Of a stretch of 25,524 bases of DNA, positions 1 to 7,497 are shown piece after piece. The DNA is from a virus. The notes under the pieces were generated by a model, which was not told where the DNA came from, made no database searches, and worked only from the letters and a program-made list of their open reading frames with translations. The DNA lies in IMG/VR virus record IMGVR_UViG_3300037882_000755, positions 1-25,524 of that record. One strand, given 5' to 3'. Position 1 is the stretch's first letter. Every line of letters begins with the position of its first letter. The translations under genes and the position numbers were made by a program.

Positions 1-935
1 ATCTTGGCGTCATGCACCGGCTCCCACGCGCCCCTGTCGTCGGTGTAGATCGCACCAGCGGCAAGTTGGAGACACTTCAGGGTGCGCGACGCGGCGTTAA
101 CCGCCTCGATCTCGTGCGTACCCAGCGCGTGCTCGATCTCCAGATACATCTTGCGCTCCATTTCAGTGTACATCTGGCGCGCAGCCGGGGGGAGTTCGAC
201 GACAATGTCGCTCTCAATGGTCTTGTCGATGGGTAGATAATCGCCGGGGTCCACAGTCAGCGCGATGTCGGCGACGAGCGCATGGATTTCAGCTTCGGCA
301 AATGGGAAAGGCTCCAACCCGTAGCCGGATTGGGAGGGCTTGAACCACCTCTGCGTGAACGCCTCGTGTGTGCGGCCCAGACGTTGGCCCCCGTCGAGAA
401 ACCAGAACTGACCCCATAGGTCTTTAAGGCCGTTCGCTGCCGGGGTGCCGGTAAGTTCCACGAAACGCTCGACGCGCGGCATGATTTTGGCCAGCGCGGC
501 GGTGCGCTGCCCGCCTTGGCGCAGGCGGAAGCCCTTCAGCTTGCGGGCTTCGTCGGCGATGATCGTCTTGAACGGCCAATTCCTTACACCGAGGTGGCCC
601 ACCAACCACGGCAGCATCTCGTAATTTATGCTGTAGAAGTCGGCAGGCGTGGCGAGCGCCGCGAAGCGTTCGGTGACGGTGCCTTCAATACTGACGATCC
701 GCATCCCCTGAAGATGGTCCCACTCCTCGGTCTCGCGCGGCCAGACGTTGCGCGCCACCCTCTTCGGGCCGAGGATCAAGCCGGGGAGTTGCCCCATGAT
801 GCCGAGATGTTTTAGCGCGGTGAGCGTGGACACGGTTTTACCCGCGCCCATTTTGGCCCAGACGGCGCACCGCTCTAGGTCCATCATGTGGTCGATCATC
901 GGCGGTTGCCACGGTCGGGGGACGAAGGATTTCAT
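1..935 (-). CDS. SNF2/DEAD-type helicase, C-terminus cut by window edge
   Basis: Superfamily 2 ATPase, probably a DNA translocase or helicase working with the replication genes upstream in the operon. Translating the minus strand from the ATG at 935 gives 311 uninterrupted residues with Walker A GAGKT (residues 30-34), motif II DEAR (128-131, a DEAx box) and motif III TGTP (162-165), in the order expected of SNF2-like helicases. The start overlaps the stop of the DUF1643 gene by 4 nt (ATGA), which implies translational coupling. Only the N-terminal RecA-like lobe and the start of the second lobe are present. Phage SNF2-like helicases of about 450 residues commonly sit next to VRR-NUC and DUF2800/DUF2815 genes, as here. 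The substrate is unknown. Confidence 0.88.
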   Translation of the reverse strand, partial: MKSFVPRPWQPPMIDHMMDLERCAVWAKMGAGKTVSTLTALKHLGIMGQLPGLILGPKRVARNVWPRETEEWDHLQGMRIVSIEGTVTERFAALATPADFYSINYEMLPWLVGHLGVRNWPFKTIIADEARKLKGFRLRQGGQRTAALAKIMPRVERFVELTGTPAANGLKDLWGQFWFLDGGQRLGRTHEAFTQRWFKPSQSGYGLEPFPFAEAEIHALVADIALTVDPGDYLPIDKTIESDIVVELPPAARQMYTEMERKMYLEIEHALGTHEIEAVNAASRTLKCLQLAAGAIYTDDRGAWEPVHDAK

Positions 936-1420
936 GCGAACATCCAAGGCACGAGGGGCGTGGTGTAGGCCAACATTAGGGTGTGCCGGGGTTGGCCGTC
1001 TCGCGCCGTGCCAAAGCACATGACAGGTTTGCCCGCTTCGGCCATCATCGCCGTGACTTCTATCCACCGGTCGCGCAGCCGCTTGGGTAGCTTGGCCAGA
1101 GGCCCCCAGCAGGGCACCAGCACGTCGGCGTCAGCGAATATCCCGCGCAGCGCGTCGTCGGCATCCGGGTGGTTCGGCGCTGCGCAGGACGCCAGTTCGC
1201 GCACGTCTGTTGCGCGGTAAGTGAACTTGTTCGCCTTGATAACCCGTCGCCAGCCGAGACGCCGTGCGAAGCCTATGTCCTTGCGGATTGTCGGATCGTT
1301 TGTCGTCGCGTCGGCGACTGACGGGTTGACCCCGATCAGTGCCGCCACCAAACCGGCGTTGGAGACCTCGCGGTCAAGCCGCATCCGATGCGCGCGGCAG
1401 GGGGAGAGGATTGCGGTCAT
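932..1420 (-). CDS. DUF1643 family protein
   Basis: 162-residue protein of unknown biochemical role. It matches the DUF1643 pattern: a G-V-NPS-x-ADA segment near residues 32-38, followed by DDPTIR-like NDPTIRKDIGFARR, then a K-x-N-x-F-x-YRATD stretch and a later VPCWG segment. These conserved N, D, R and W positions suggest an enzymatic or nucleotide-binding fold, but no reaction is established for the family. It overlaps both neighbours by 4 nt (VRR-NUC upstream, helicase downstream), so it belongs to the replication/recombination operon. The family is frequent in phages and mobile elements. The family call is firm; the function is not known. Confidence 0.82.
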   Translation of the reverse strand: MTAILSPCRAHRMRLDREVSNAGLVAALIGVNPSVADATTNDPTIRKDIGFARRLGWRRVIKANKFTYRATDVRELASCAAPNHPDADDALRGIFADADVLVPCWGPLAKLPKRLRDRWIEVTAMMAEAGKPVMCFGTARDGQPRHTLMLAYTTPLVPWMFA

Positions 1421-1713
1421 CTCGTCGTCATCTCCAACACGTAGGTGTCAACGGCGTCTTTTGTGCTCAGCACGTCAACCCTAAAGCCGCAGGCGCGCAG
1501 GCGCTTCTGCTCGCGCTCCTGATGCGCTTGGTTATCGTACCCGGCTGGCGGCTTCGTCTCGACGAAACCCCCGTTGCCGAGTTCAGGCCAGCCACACAGC
1601 CGGTCCGGCGCACCGCGCCTCCCCTGCCACACGACCTTACGCGTGAACCCCCCGCTCGCCTTTACACGTGCGATCAGGTATCCTTCGACGGTCTGCTCCC
1701 GGACGTACACCAT
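1417..1713 (-). CDS. VRR-NUC domain endonuclease
   Basis: 98-residue single-domain nuclease of the VRR-NUC clade (PD-(D/E)XK superfamily; relatives cut branched or flapped DNA). Visible motifs are an early Glu (E10) in VEGYL, GAPDR (residues 34-38) supplying the catalytic Asp, VETK (51-54) supplying the E-x-K pair, and a following Q-x-H-Q-x-R-E helix (62-67). All the catalytic positions of a stand-alone viral VRR-NUC are present. The ATG at 1713 overlaps the stop of a 24-codon upstream reading frame (TGATG), and a TTG just before it could also serve. No good independent ribosome binding site is seen, so coupling is likely. It lies between DNA polymerase and DUF1643/helicase and probably processes replication or recombination intermediates. 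Confidence 0.9.
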   Translation of the reverse strand: MVYVREQTVEGYLIARVKASGGFTRKVVWQGRRGAPDRLCGWPELGNGGFVETKPPAGYDNQAHQEREQKRLRACGFRVDVLSTKDAVDTYVLEMTTR

Positions 1714-1787
1714 CAACGCACCACGTACATGAGCACGCGCCGCAATTCAGCTTTGGCTTTGGTGGGTTCGGTCTCGGTAAGCGCCAT
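1713..1787 (-). CDS. 24-residue leader-like peptide between polymerase and VRR-NUC
   Basis: A 24-codon frame starting ATG at 1787 and ending in a TGA that shares its last base with the VRR-NUC start. It follows the polymerase stop by 3 nt and has a purine-rich site (GGAAAGGATAGG) just before the ATG, better than anything preceding VRR-NUC itself. The peptide is charged and carries no recognisable domain. It may be a real micro-gene, or simply a translated spacer that delivers ribosomes to VRR-NUC. Expression is inferred from the layout only. Confidence 0.4.
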   Translation of the reverse strand: MALTETEPTKAKAELRRVLMYVVR

Positions 1788-1790
1788 GTC

Positions 1791-3809
1791 CTATCCTTTC
1801 CGGTAACGGTACGTCTCAAACCCGGCTGACGCCAACGGTAGATCGGCGTCAGCCCACATCGGCGTCCGAGCCATGAGGTCCGAGAGCACACTAACTGAAT
1901 AGTTCTCGGTGTCAAGCGTCTCCGTTATCAATTCGTCATGCACGGTCAGGACGACGGGATACCCAGCATCCTCGGCGTTCTCCGCGCCATTGACGATAAC
2001 GTCGCGAGCGACGGCTTGCGTGGCGTTCTCGGCCAGCTTGCCACCGTATGTCGTCAGGCGCTCGAACTTCCGCGTGTAGCTGTTCAGCCCCATATACGAC
2101 AGTGTTTGCCGCCCCTTGAACCGTGGGTCTGGGATCATCTGGGGATCGGCGTAGGCCAGCACCCGGCCCGAAGGCAGGTGCATCCGCAGCCACGCCTCGA
2201 CCTTGGTGAAGCGGATGTACTTGCCGACGCGGGTTTCCATACCCGTCAACGTGGTTTCGATGGCGGCGTCCTGCATCCGCCACCAGAAGTTGACGATCTT
2301 CTGGTTCTTGTCGCGCCAACCGTCAACGATATCCTTGACCTGCTGGTCCGGGAGTTCCAGTCCGTAGAGCGCAGCCATAGATGCGAACGCGCCGACGCTG
2401 CCCTGATACCCGCACGCCAACTCTGGCACCTTTCCGACCATCTGCCGCTCATCCTTGGTGACCTCCCCCGGCGTTTTGCCGAGGATGCCGCCAGCCGTCA
2501 CCAGATATAGATCGGGGCCGTCGCCAGTGTCGTAATCGCGAAACGCCTCCAACTTCCACTCTTCCCCGGCCAGCCAAGCCAGCACCCGGCCTTCGATATT
2601 CGACAAGTCGGAGATGACCAGTTTCTTACCCGGCGGCGCGACAATACAGCCACGTATCGCGTTGCTCGACAACGTGATGACGCTGTCGAAGATACTCTCG
2701 GCGACGCCATCCTTCAGCGCCTCGATGCCAATCTCGATCTCATCGTTGGGCATCGACGGGCGAGGCAGGTTCTGCGGCTGGAAAACCCGGCCCGCCCAGC
2801 GCCCAGTGCGCGCCGCGCCGCAGAACTGGAGCGTGCCGCGCAAGCGCCCGTCTTCATTGACGCCCTTGAGCAGCGCGTTATATTTCGACGTGCTGGTCTG
2901 CGACGCTTCGAGCCGGATCGCGATCAGTTCGCGCACGGCGTCGGGCAGGTTCTCGTCGTTGACGCGCCGCTCCAACGTGCCTTTGGTCATGTCTGGTAGT
3001 TCGACGCCCCACTCGGAGAGTAGGTGCTTGAGTAGCCTGTCCCGCTGCGTGGCGCGCGTTACGTCGCCTCCGGTCATGTCGTCCGCGCGCTCGTTCAAAT
3101 CCTTCTGAGCAGCGTTCACCGCCGACACAGCGGCCCTTGCGAGATCGGTGTCAACGGCAAACCCCCGGTCGTTGATCTTCTGGTCGAGGCACCACAGCGC
3201 CCGCTCTGGCGCAAGCCTGTTGCCTGTCGAAACGCCGGGATAGTTCCACTTGGGCATGGTGTAGAAAATATGTCTCATAGCGGAGATGTCCGACCCCGCG
3301 TAACGTAGGAACGTCGCCCACTCATCTGGGTGCGTCACCTTCGTCGCGCGACGCACGGCGGAGTTCTTCGGCATGGGCTTGCAGAACAGCTTGATGAGAC
3401 CCTTGCCCTCTTTCATCTTCGCGTCTTCCTCGGAGACATCAAAGATAGCACCCAGCTTGTCCAACCCACCGGGCAGGCCATGCGACATCGCCTGCACCAT
3501 CGTGTCGATGATGCGCGAAGGTGGGATGATGACTTTCTTGGCGTGGTGCAGAACTGTGCGGTCGAAGTTGCCAAAGTTGTGCCCGACGATGGTGATGCCG
3601 GGGTCAGAGATGGCGTCCATCACTTCGTCTGGCAACGGCAGCGAGCCTTCACCGTCGTCGTTCGTGAGGTCGGCGACGCGCACGGGGCCGAGCATCCCAC
3701 GTGCCCACGACACGACGATGACCTCGGCGTCCTCGGCGTAGCGGTGCGTTCCGACCTGTATCGGGGTCTGGCAAAAGGTCTCGATGTCGAGGAACAGAAG
3801 GTCGCTCAT
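1791..3809 (-). CDS. Family A DNA polymerase with 3'-5' exonuclease domain
   Basis: 672-residue replicative polymerase. The exonuclease domain shows Exo I LFLDIET (D8, E10), Exo II H-N-F-x-NFD (residues 77-83) and Exo III Y-x3-D (Y170, D174), so proofreading should be active. The polymerase domain shows motif A DLSNIEGR (401-408; D401 metal ligand), motif B around K460...Y468 in the form KVPELACGYQG, and motif C VHDE (623-626). Leu464 sits where Pol I has Phe762, as in the phage subgroup with the ELA-x-GYQG signature. There is no 5' nuclease domain. A GAGGAAA site precedes the ATG at 3809, which overlaps the upstream gene by 4 nt. Neighbouring SSB-like, VapE primase-helicase and nuclease genes complete a phage replisome. 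Confidence 0.96.
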   Translation of the reverse strand: MSDLLFLDIETFCQTPIQVGTHRYAEDAEVIVVSWARGMLGPVRVADLTNDDGEGSLPLPDEVMDAISDPGITIVGHNFGNFDRTVLHHAKKVIIPPSRIIDTMVQAMSHGLPGGLDKLGAIFDVSEEDAKMKEGKGLIKLFCKPMPKNSAVRRATKVTHPDEWATFLRYAGSDISAMRHIFYTMPKWNYPGVSTGNRLAPERALWCLDQKINDRGFAVDTDLARAAVSAVNAAQKDLNERADDMTGGDVTRATQRDRLLKHLLSEWGVELPDMTKGTLERRVNDENLPDAVRELIAIRLEASQTSTSKYNALLKGVNEDGRLRGTLQFCGAARTGRWAGRVFQPQNLPRPSMPNDEIEIGIEALKDGVAESIFDSVITLSSNAIRGCIVAPPGKKLVISDLSNIEGRVLAWLAGEEWKLEAFRDYDTGDGPDLYLVTAGGILGKTPGEVTKDERQMVGKVPELACGYQGSVGAFASMAALYGLELPDQQVKDIVDGWRDKNQKIVNFWWRMQDAAIETTLTGMETRVGKYIRFTKVEAWLRMHLPSGRVLAYADPQMIPDPRFKGRQTLSYMGLNSYTRKFERLTTYGGKLAENATQAVARDVIVNGAENAEDAGYPVVLTVHDELITETLDTENYSVSVLSDLMARTPMWADADLPLASAGFETYRYRKG

Positions 3810-4063
3810 GTCTGGTTTCCTCGTCGCTCGTCTGCGTGGTCAAGGACTGCCGCAACGATGCCGTACTTGCGCCTCGGCTCTCGGCGTGCGTCCCAAACAT
3901 GTTGGTTGCCCCAACACTCAAGGACCGTCCCTTTGTGGGATATCTTGCGCTCGACGATCCGCAGCGGCTTGCCGTCGCGGAACACCACGCGAAATCTCCT
4001 TTCGCGCACCACGTACCACGCGTCGGTGTCACCATCGGCGAGGGGTTCAGCTTTGCGTATCAT
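3806..4063 (-). CDS. Hypothetical protein, basic, 85 aa
   Basis: Not recognised. The 85-residue product is rich in Arg and in aromatic residues, with a central segment of alternating charged and hydrophobic residues (RFRVVFRDGKPLRIVERKI, about residues 22-40) that looks like paired beta strands, followed by a Cys/Trp/His-containing part (LECWGNQHVW). It starts at ATG 4063, overlapping the upstream HTH gene by 4 nt, and ends 4 nt inside the polymerase gene. This strict ATGA coupling on both sides is the best evidence that it is real. A small replication accessory or nucleic-acid-binding protein would fit the position and charge, but nothing in the sequence proves it. Confidence 0.72.
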   Translation of the reverse strand: MIRKAEPLADGDTDAWYVVRERRFRVVFRDGKPLRIVERKISHKGTVLECWGNQHVWDARREPRRKYGIVAAVLDHADERRGNQT

Positions 4064-4329
4064 CGCGCTTGGTCCCCCAGTTCCTCGCAGATGATGCGCC
4101 AGTGTCTGGACGCCCCTTGCTGCGACAGCCCGATCCTGCGACCGGCTTCGGCGACAGACACGTCTTCCTCCGCCACGATCTCGGCTATGGCGTCGCGGTT
4201 CCGGCTACCTTTCGCGCGTTGGCGCTCGTAGTACTCGTGGTACATGCCCAGCGCCTTGGCCGCTTTCGCGCTGGGTTTCTTTGCGTTGGCGCGGCGGCGA
4301 CGCGCCTCTTCAAGAGTGATCTTGGTCAC
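4060..4329 (-). CDS. Small HTH DNA-binding protein
   Basis: 89-residue protein with a very basic N-terminus (about residues 8-25, Arg/Lys/Ala-rich) and a C-terminal helix-turn-helix: VSVAEAGRRIGLSQQGASRHWR (about residues 57-78) has the A-x3-G-x5-LS-x2-x2-R pattern of resolvase/Xre-like or terminase-small-like HTH units. The start is GTG at 4329 in a GTGA overlap with the preceding gene, a junction type reused elsewhere in this operon. It precedes the polymerase by one gene, so a role in replication initiation or in regulation is possible. It could instead be a homing-endonuclease-like or Com-like DNA binder. Confidence 0.75.
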   Translation of the reverse strand: MTKITLEEARRRRANAKKPSAKAAKALGMYHEYYERQRAKGSRNRDAIAEIVAEEDVSVAEAGRRIGLSQQGASRHWRIICEELGDQAR

Positions 4330-4535
4330 GCTTCACCCATCTCGATAACGGTGACGCCGGGTATGGTCGTGGGGTTCGTCGTCTCCCGGCCAAACGGCGG
4401 CAGGATACGGATGAAACCGCCCGCGTGGGGGATGTATTTCTCCGACCCGCGACGGAATACCTTGGTCTGCTTCAGCACGTTGTTGCGGAAGCGAACGATG
4501 GCCTGATGGCCCACGATTTCGTGAAAAAGTTCCAT
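4326..4535 (-). CDS. Hypothetical protein, 69 aa
   Basis: Not recognised. The start is set by the ATG at 4535, which has a clear CCGGAGAAA site; a longer frame reaching 4739 would run through the DUF2815 gene in another frame and is rejected. The 69 residues contain two short hydrophobic beta-like stretches (HQAIVRF and GGFIRILPP) and a C-terminal TTIPGVTVIEMGEA segment, consistent with a small beta-rich domain. It overlaps the following HTH gene by a GTGA junction and lies 74 nt downstream of DUF2815, separated by a hairpin. Confidence 0.68.
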   Translation of the reverse strand: MELFHEIVGHQAIVRFRNNVLKQTKVFRRGSEKYIPHAGGFIRILPPFGRETTNPTTIPGVTVIEMGEA

Positions 4536-4555
4536 GTCATTTCTCCGGTTAGGTT

Positions 4556-4587
4556 GGCAGACTTCCGGTTTCCCGGCCCGGTCTGCC
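4556..4587. repeat. Hairpin just upstream of a ribosome binding site
   Basis: GGCAGAC (4556-4562) pairs perfectly with GTCTGCC (4581-4587), and CCGG/CCGG (4565-4568 / 4573-4576) can pair inside. On the minus-strand mRNA it lies between the DUF2815 stop and the CCGGAGAAA site of the 69-aa gene. No T-tract follows, so it is more likely an mRNA stability or processing structure than a terminator. Confidence 0.55.
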
Positions 4588-4608
4588 AGCGGGGCGACCC
4601 TTGCGGGA

Positions 4609-5241
4609 TCAGTCGAACAGCGAAGACCCGCTGCCGGTGCCTTCGTCTGCGGGCACGGCCAGCGAGGCGAAGCTATCCGCCTTGCTGGGGGCCGAACCGG
4701 CGCCGAACGCGTCGCCGTCACGCACGAACATGCAGCCACACAGGTCGATGACGATGCGCTTTTTCATCCCCATTTTCTTCAGCGCCCACACGTCAATTTC
4801 GGCGTGGGTGTAGCACCCGCCATACGGCTTCCCGTCGCTGGCGACAGCGGGGACCGGCTTGCCGTCGGGGCCGGGGATGTACACGCCGGGGCGGGTTTCA
4901 TTCTTGGCGGTGACATACAGCTTGCCCTCGAAACCGTCGTAGATTTCGTTCGACGCGTTGCGCTTCAGATTGCCCTTGCGCAGACCCTTTTGGTCGTCGG
5001 CGAACTCGCCGAAGAAATCCTTCCAGTCGGCACCCCACGCCTCTTCGGCGACTTCCGCGATGGCGGCTTCGACCGCCTGCGCGTTCGGGCCACCGGGGTT
5101 GAGGATGAAGCTGGCCTCGAACTTGGCCTTGCCGACGGTCCCATCGTCGTTCTTCATCCCCGGACGCGCAGCCCAGAGGAACGGGAACGCAAGACGAACT
5201 GGATCGGCCTCGGTGTGCGTGAGCATGATTTTCTTACCCAT
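4609..5241 (-). CDS. DUF2815 single-stranded DNA-binding protein
   Basis: 210-residue OB-fold-type ssDNA-binding protein. Family features seen are an N-terminal FPFLWAARPG strand, KAKFEASFILNP (about residues 38-49), a long helix with a conserved Trp, LRKGN/DGFEGKLYVTAKN in the middle (about 85-115), P-x-V-x2-P-DGKP, GCYTHAEIDVWA (about 142-153) and a C-terminal low-complexity tail. The ATG at 5241 was chosen because homology begins there and AAAGGATAT precedes it; the frame stays open further upstream but overlaps DUF2800. Family A phage replisomes commonly pair DUF2815 with DUF2800, as here. The tail ends GSGSSLFD, and the LFD end is shared with three other proteins of this phage. Confidence 0.9.
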   Translation of the reverse strand: MGKKIMLTHTEADPVRLAFPFLWAARPGMKNDDGTVGKAKFEASFILNPGGPNAQAVEAAIAEVAEEAWGADWKDFFGEFADDQKGLRKGNLKRNASNEIYDGFEGKLYVTAKNETRPGVYIPGPDGKPVPAVASDGKPYGGCYTHAEIDVWALKKMGMKKRIVIDLCGCMFVRDGDAFGAGSAPSKADSFASLAVPADEGTGSGSSLFD

Positions 5242-5278
5242 AGTCGTATATCCTTTAACCTTGTTGGCGTAGAACCGT

Positions 5279-6664
5279 TCAGTCGAAGAGACTGGACGTG
5301 ATGGCCTCTTCGTTTTCAGAAGAGGATTGCACGACGGCCTCGAACGTCGAAGCCTCCGTGGCAATCTGGTAGGCCGGACGCGGGTCGCTTTCAAGCGCGA
5401 TCTGCGGCGACGGTTTGGAGCGGGTGATGATCGGGGTCTGGTCGTCGCCGACCTTGGTGCCCACGATCTTTGCCCAAATCTTCGGGCGATCCTTGAACAG
5501 TTTCTCGGCCTGTGTCGGGCTGATGACCTTGGCGGTCGTCGCCTCGGCCACCTTCAGCCGACCACCGCGCGTAAGTTCTTCGAGCGCCACGTCGTCGTTG
5601 GCCCACTTGCGGTCGCCTTCGCGGCCCAGCACCAGCTTGTGCCCCGGCAGATTGCCTTCGTCGGCGAGTTCACGGGCGCGCTCGCGCACCGCCTTGATCC
5701 AGTCTTCAATCAGCTTCAGCGCGCGATACGCCTCGGCGACTTCGGCTGCGTCATGGGGTTGCGCGACTTCGGCTGCGATCTGTTTGGGTAGTGAGGTCTC
5801 AGCCCCGACGTTGGCGAACGCCGACGCGCTGCTGGGCGCAGTGACCTTACCGGTCACATACCCGACGACCATGCCCTTGACCGCCGGACAGGTGGCCTTG
5901 GCGTTGCAGAACTTGCACTGCTTCTCACCCGGCACCAACGTCTGGCCCTCGTCGAGCATCGCGACGCCCGCGCCGGTAGAGAGTTGGTCAACCAGTTCGC
6001 GCAGATGTTCGGCGCTCACTTCGAGCACGTCTACCCAGTTCAGGCGCGGCTGGATGATAATCATCTTCACGCGCTTCACGCCGTCGAAGATCAGCTTATA
6101 TTTCTCCAGCGACGCGCCGCCGTACATCACCATCTGCCAGTTCGGGATACAGGTTTCGGGATCGTACGACGCAGGGCGAGCCTTGTCTGGGTTGCGGCTG
6201 TCGAACGCATCGACCTTGACGCCCTTGCCGGTCTTGAGGTCGGCCACGACCAGCGTTTCTCCACCATCGGTCAGCCCGATCACGTCGCTGGTGCTGACGG
6301 CTTCGGCTTCGCCCGTGATGAACTGGATGTCCACCTCTTCCTCGGACAAGATGATGTCGTTTTCAGGATCGAGGAACGAGTGGATGTAGCTGACATATTC
6401 GTTGACGCAATCGGCCATCTCCATGTCCACGGTGTAGCGTTCGCCACTGACCTCGAACACCCGGTTCAGATGCTCTTCGGCGTCCGCGTTGGTCTTCATG
6501 CAAATGTCGGCCAGTTCGTGGGCGGCGGTTCCCCAGTCCGCGTATTTGCTGGACTTGTTCGGGTGGAACGATTGCAGGTGTACGCTGCCGGGGCAGCGCA
6601 TGAATGTTGGGGCGGCGCTTCCGCCGAGCACCGCGTGCCGCTTCTCTTCTACTACGTCAGCCAT
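5279..6664 (-). CDS. DUF2800 Cas4/RecB-like nuclease
   Basis: 461-residue PD-(D/E)XK exonuclease-like protein with an Fe-S-type cysteine arrangement. C24 lies in MRCPGS, and C250, C253 and C259 lie in KQCKFCNAKATCP. The nuclease core has GTAAHE (45-50), D127 in SDVIG, D142 and K144 in ADLKTGKG, and the Q-x3-Y motif NWQMVMYG (175-182). This is the full RecB/AddB/Cas4 motif set. It most likely resects or recombines DNA together with the adjacent DUF2815 SSB. The ATG at 6664 has CCGGAGAAG before it, directly following a large inverted-repeat element. The protein ends AITSSLFD, the same tail as DUF2815. About 200 residues beyond the last cysteines are helical and charged. Confidence 0.9.
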   Translation of the reverse strand: MADVVEEKRHAVLGGSAAPTFMRCPGSVHLQSFHPNKSSKYADWGTAAHELADICMKTNADAEEHLNRVFEVSGERYTVDMEMADCVNEYVSYIHSFLDPENDIILSEEEVDIQFITGEAEAVSTSDVIGLTDGGETLVVADLKTGKGVKVDAFDSRNPDKARPASYDPETCIPNWQMVMYGGASLEKYKLIFDGVKRVKMIIIQPRLNWVDVLEVSAEHLRELVDQLSTGAGVAMLDEGQTLVPGEKQCKFCNAKATCPAVKGMVVGYVTGKVTAPSSASAFANVGAETSLPKQIAAEVAQPHDAAEVAEAYRALKLIEDWIKAVRERARELADEGNLPGHKLVLGREGDRKWANDDVALEELTRGGRLKVAEATTAKVISPTQAEKLFKDRPKIWAKIVGTKVGDDQTPIITRSKPSPQIALESDPRPAYQIATEASTFEAVVQSSSENEEAITSSLFD

Positions 6665-6680
6665 GTGTCTTCTCCGGTTT

Positions 6681-6806
6681 GGTTCAAAGGACAGGCGGAT
6701 ACTTCCTCCCCCAAGCGGGGAAACCGCGTACAGATGGCCACCTTACTGGGTGTCCGGGGCGTTGCCCATTTCCAGAATACGAGGCTATCCGCCTGTCCTT
6801 TGAACC
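6681..6806. repeat. 126-bp element bounded by perfect 21-bp inverted repeat
   Basis: Positions 6681-6701 and 6786-6806 are exact reverse complements (21 of 21 bp) separated by 84 bp. The interior adds smaller hairpins: GGGC-AAC-GCCC, GCGG-N5-CCGC and CCCC-GCTT-GGGG when read on the minus strand. It fills most of the 191-nt gap between the 153-aa gene and DUF2800, and its distal arm ends only about 5 nt before the CCGGAG site of DUF2800. No target-site duplication or coding potential is seen. Candidates are an RNase III-type processing site, a translation control structure or a replication element. Confidence 0.75.
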
Positions 6807-6855
6807 CCGCTGCGCCGCAGAAGTCATCTGCCAACACAGCGGAGGTTCGCGTCGT

Positions 6856-7317
6856 TTACGCCAGTTCTTTTTCCAGCGCGGCGACAAGGTCTGCGTATTG
6901 ATCTTCCCGGACTTCCGAGAACTTGGCCGCGTCGAGCGTCGCCAGCGCCTTGGCGCAGGCGGCTTCACCCTTCAGCTTCACGACCTGCGTCATCGCGCGC
7001 ATCGCGTCGGTGCGGGTGACCGGCTCAGAATGGGATGTCGTCTTCGTCCCCGTTTCCTTCGGCGATACGTCGGTCGCCGCAGTCTCCGTGGCAGGGGTTT
7101 CCGAAATCAGCGTACTCGCAGGGGTATCCGCTGCGGGGGCAGACGCCTTCTCGGCTTTCTCGCCACGCGTTGCGGGCTTGCTGGATGGCGAGAGGGGTTC
7201 GTTTCCCGTTGTCAGGAACGCATAGAAATCGGTGGCGGCTTTGAGCACGACGGTAGGGGTGCCGCCAAGCTGGACGGCGTACGCCAGCGCCGAGTGTCGG
7301 GTTTCAAAATCAGTCAT
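6856..7317 (-). CDS. Hypothetical two-domain protein with Ala/Thr/Ser linker
   Basis: 153 residues, not assigned to a named family. A folded N-terminal part (about residues 1-40, ending in TDFYAFLTTG) is joined by a long Ala/Pro/Ser/Thr/Lys linker (about 42-100) to a C-terminal helical segment (about 103-153) containing MTQVVKLKGEAACAKALATL and VREDQYADLVAALEKEL. That C-terminal pattern resembles a short helical domain found at the ends of several phage recombination and ssDNA-associated proteins; this is recalled similarity, not a search result. The ATG at 7317 follows CCGGAGACACCCA. It is the first gene after the 7,402-7,445 terminator and precedes DUF2800, so a recombination-accessory role fits. 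Confidence 0.72.
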   Translation of the reverse strand: MTDFETRHSALAYAVQLGGTPTVVLKAATDFYAFLTTGNEPLSPSSKPATRGEKAEKASAPAADTPASTLISETPATETAATDVSPKETGTKTTSHSEPVTRTDAMRAMTQVVKLKGEAACAKALATLDAAKFSEVREDQYADLVAALEKELA

Positions 7318-7360
7318 TGGGTGTCTCCGGTTAGGGTTAGCGCGGGTGTGCCGCTGCATC

Positions 7361-7389
7361 TGACTACTGAACCATTTCGTTAGTGTCAA
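7361..7389 (-). promoter_or_regulatory. Candidate promoter/operator for the replication genes
   Basis: On the minus strand TTGACA (7389-7384) matches the sigma-70 -35 consensus. The -10 candidate 17 nt away, TAGTCA (7366-7361), is weak. The segment CTAACGAAATGGTTCA just inside resembles CTAACCGATTAGTTCA in the 15,430-15,458 promoter (12 of 16 positions). It lies between a strong terminator and the ATG at 7317, where a new start of transcription is needed. Confidence 0.45.
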
Positions 7390-7401
7390 GCACCAAAATA
7401 A

Positions 7402-7445
7402 GAAACCCCGCAGTGCGTCGGGGAGGCGACGCGCTGCGGGGTTTC
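7402..7445 (-). terminator. Rho-independent terminator after the VapE gene
   Basis: GAAACCCCGCAG (7402-7413) and CTGCGGGGTTTC (7434-7445) are perfect complements. The stem extends inward through GCGTCG (7415-7420) with CGACGC (7427-7432), closed by the GGGAGG loop. On the minus strand the stem is followed by TTATTTT, giving a classic terminator 53 nt past the VapE stop. The A-rich side on the plus strand would make it partly bidirectional. Confidence 0.85.
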
Positions 7446-7497
7446 AGCCTTCCCGGAGAGGACTGCACAACTGACGTGCCTCGCCCTGCCGGGTATG

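Noticed and set aside
6676-6700. tRNA-like GGTTCAA T-loop motif
   Set aside because: No matching T-stem, anticodon arm or acceptor stem could be drawn on either strand; the motif is part of the inverted repeat.
6681-6806. Miniature transposable element bounded by inverted repeats
   Set aside because: No target-site duplication at the borders and no second copy in the window; an RNA or DNA structure is more likely.
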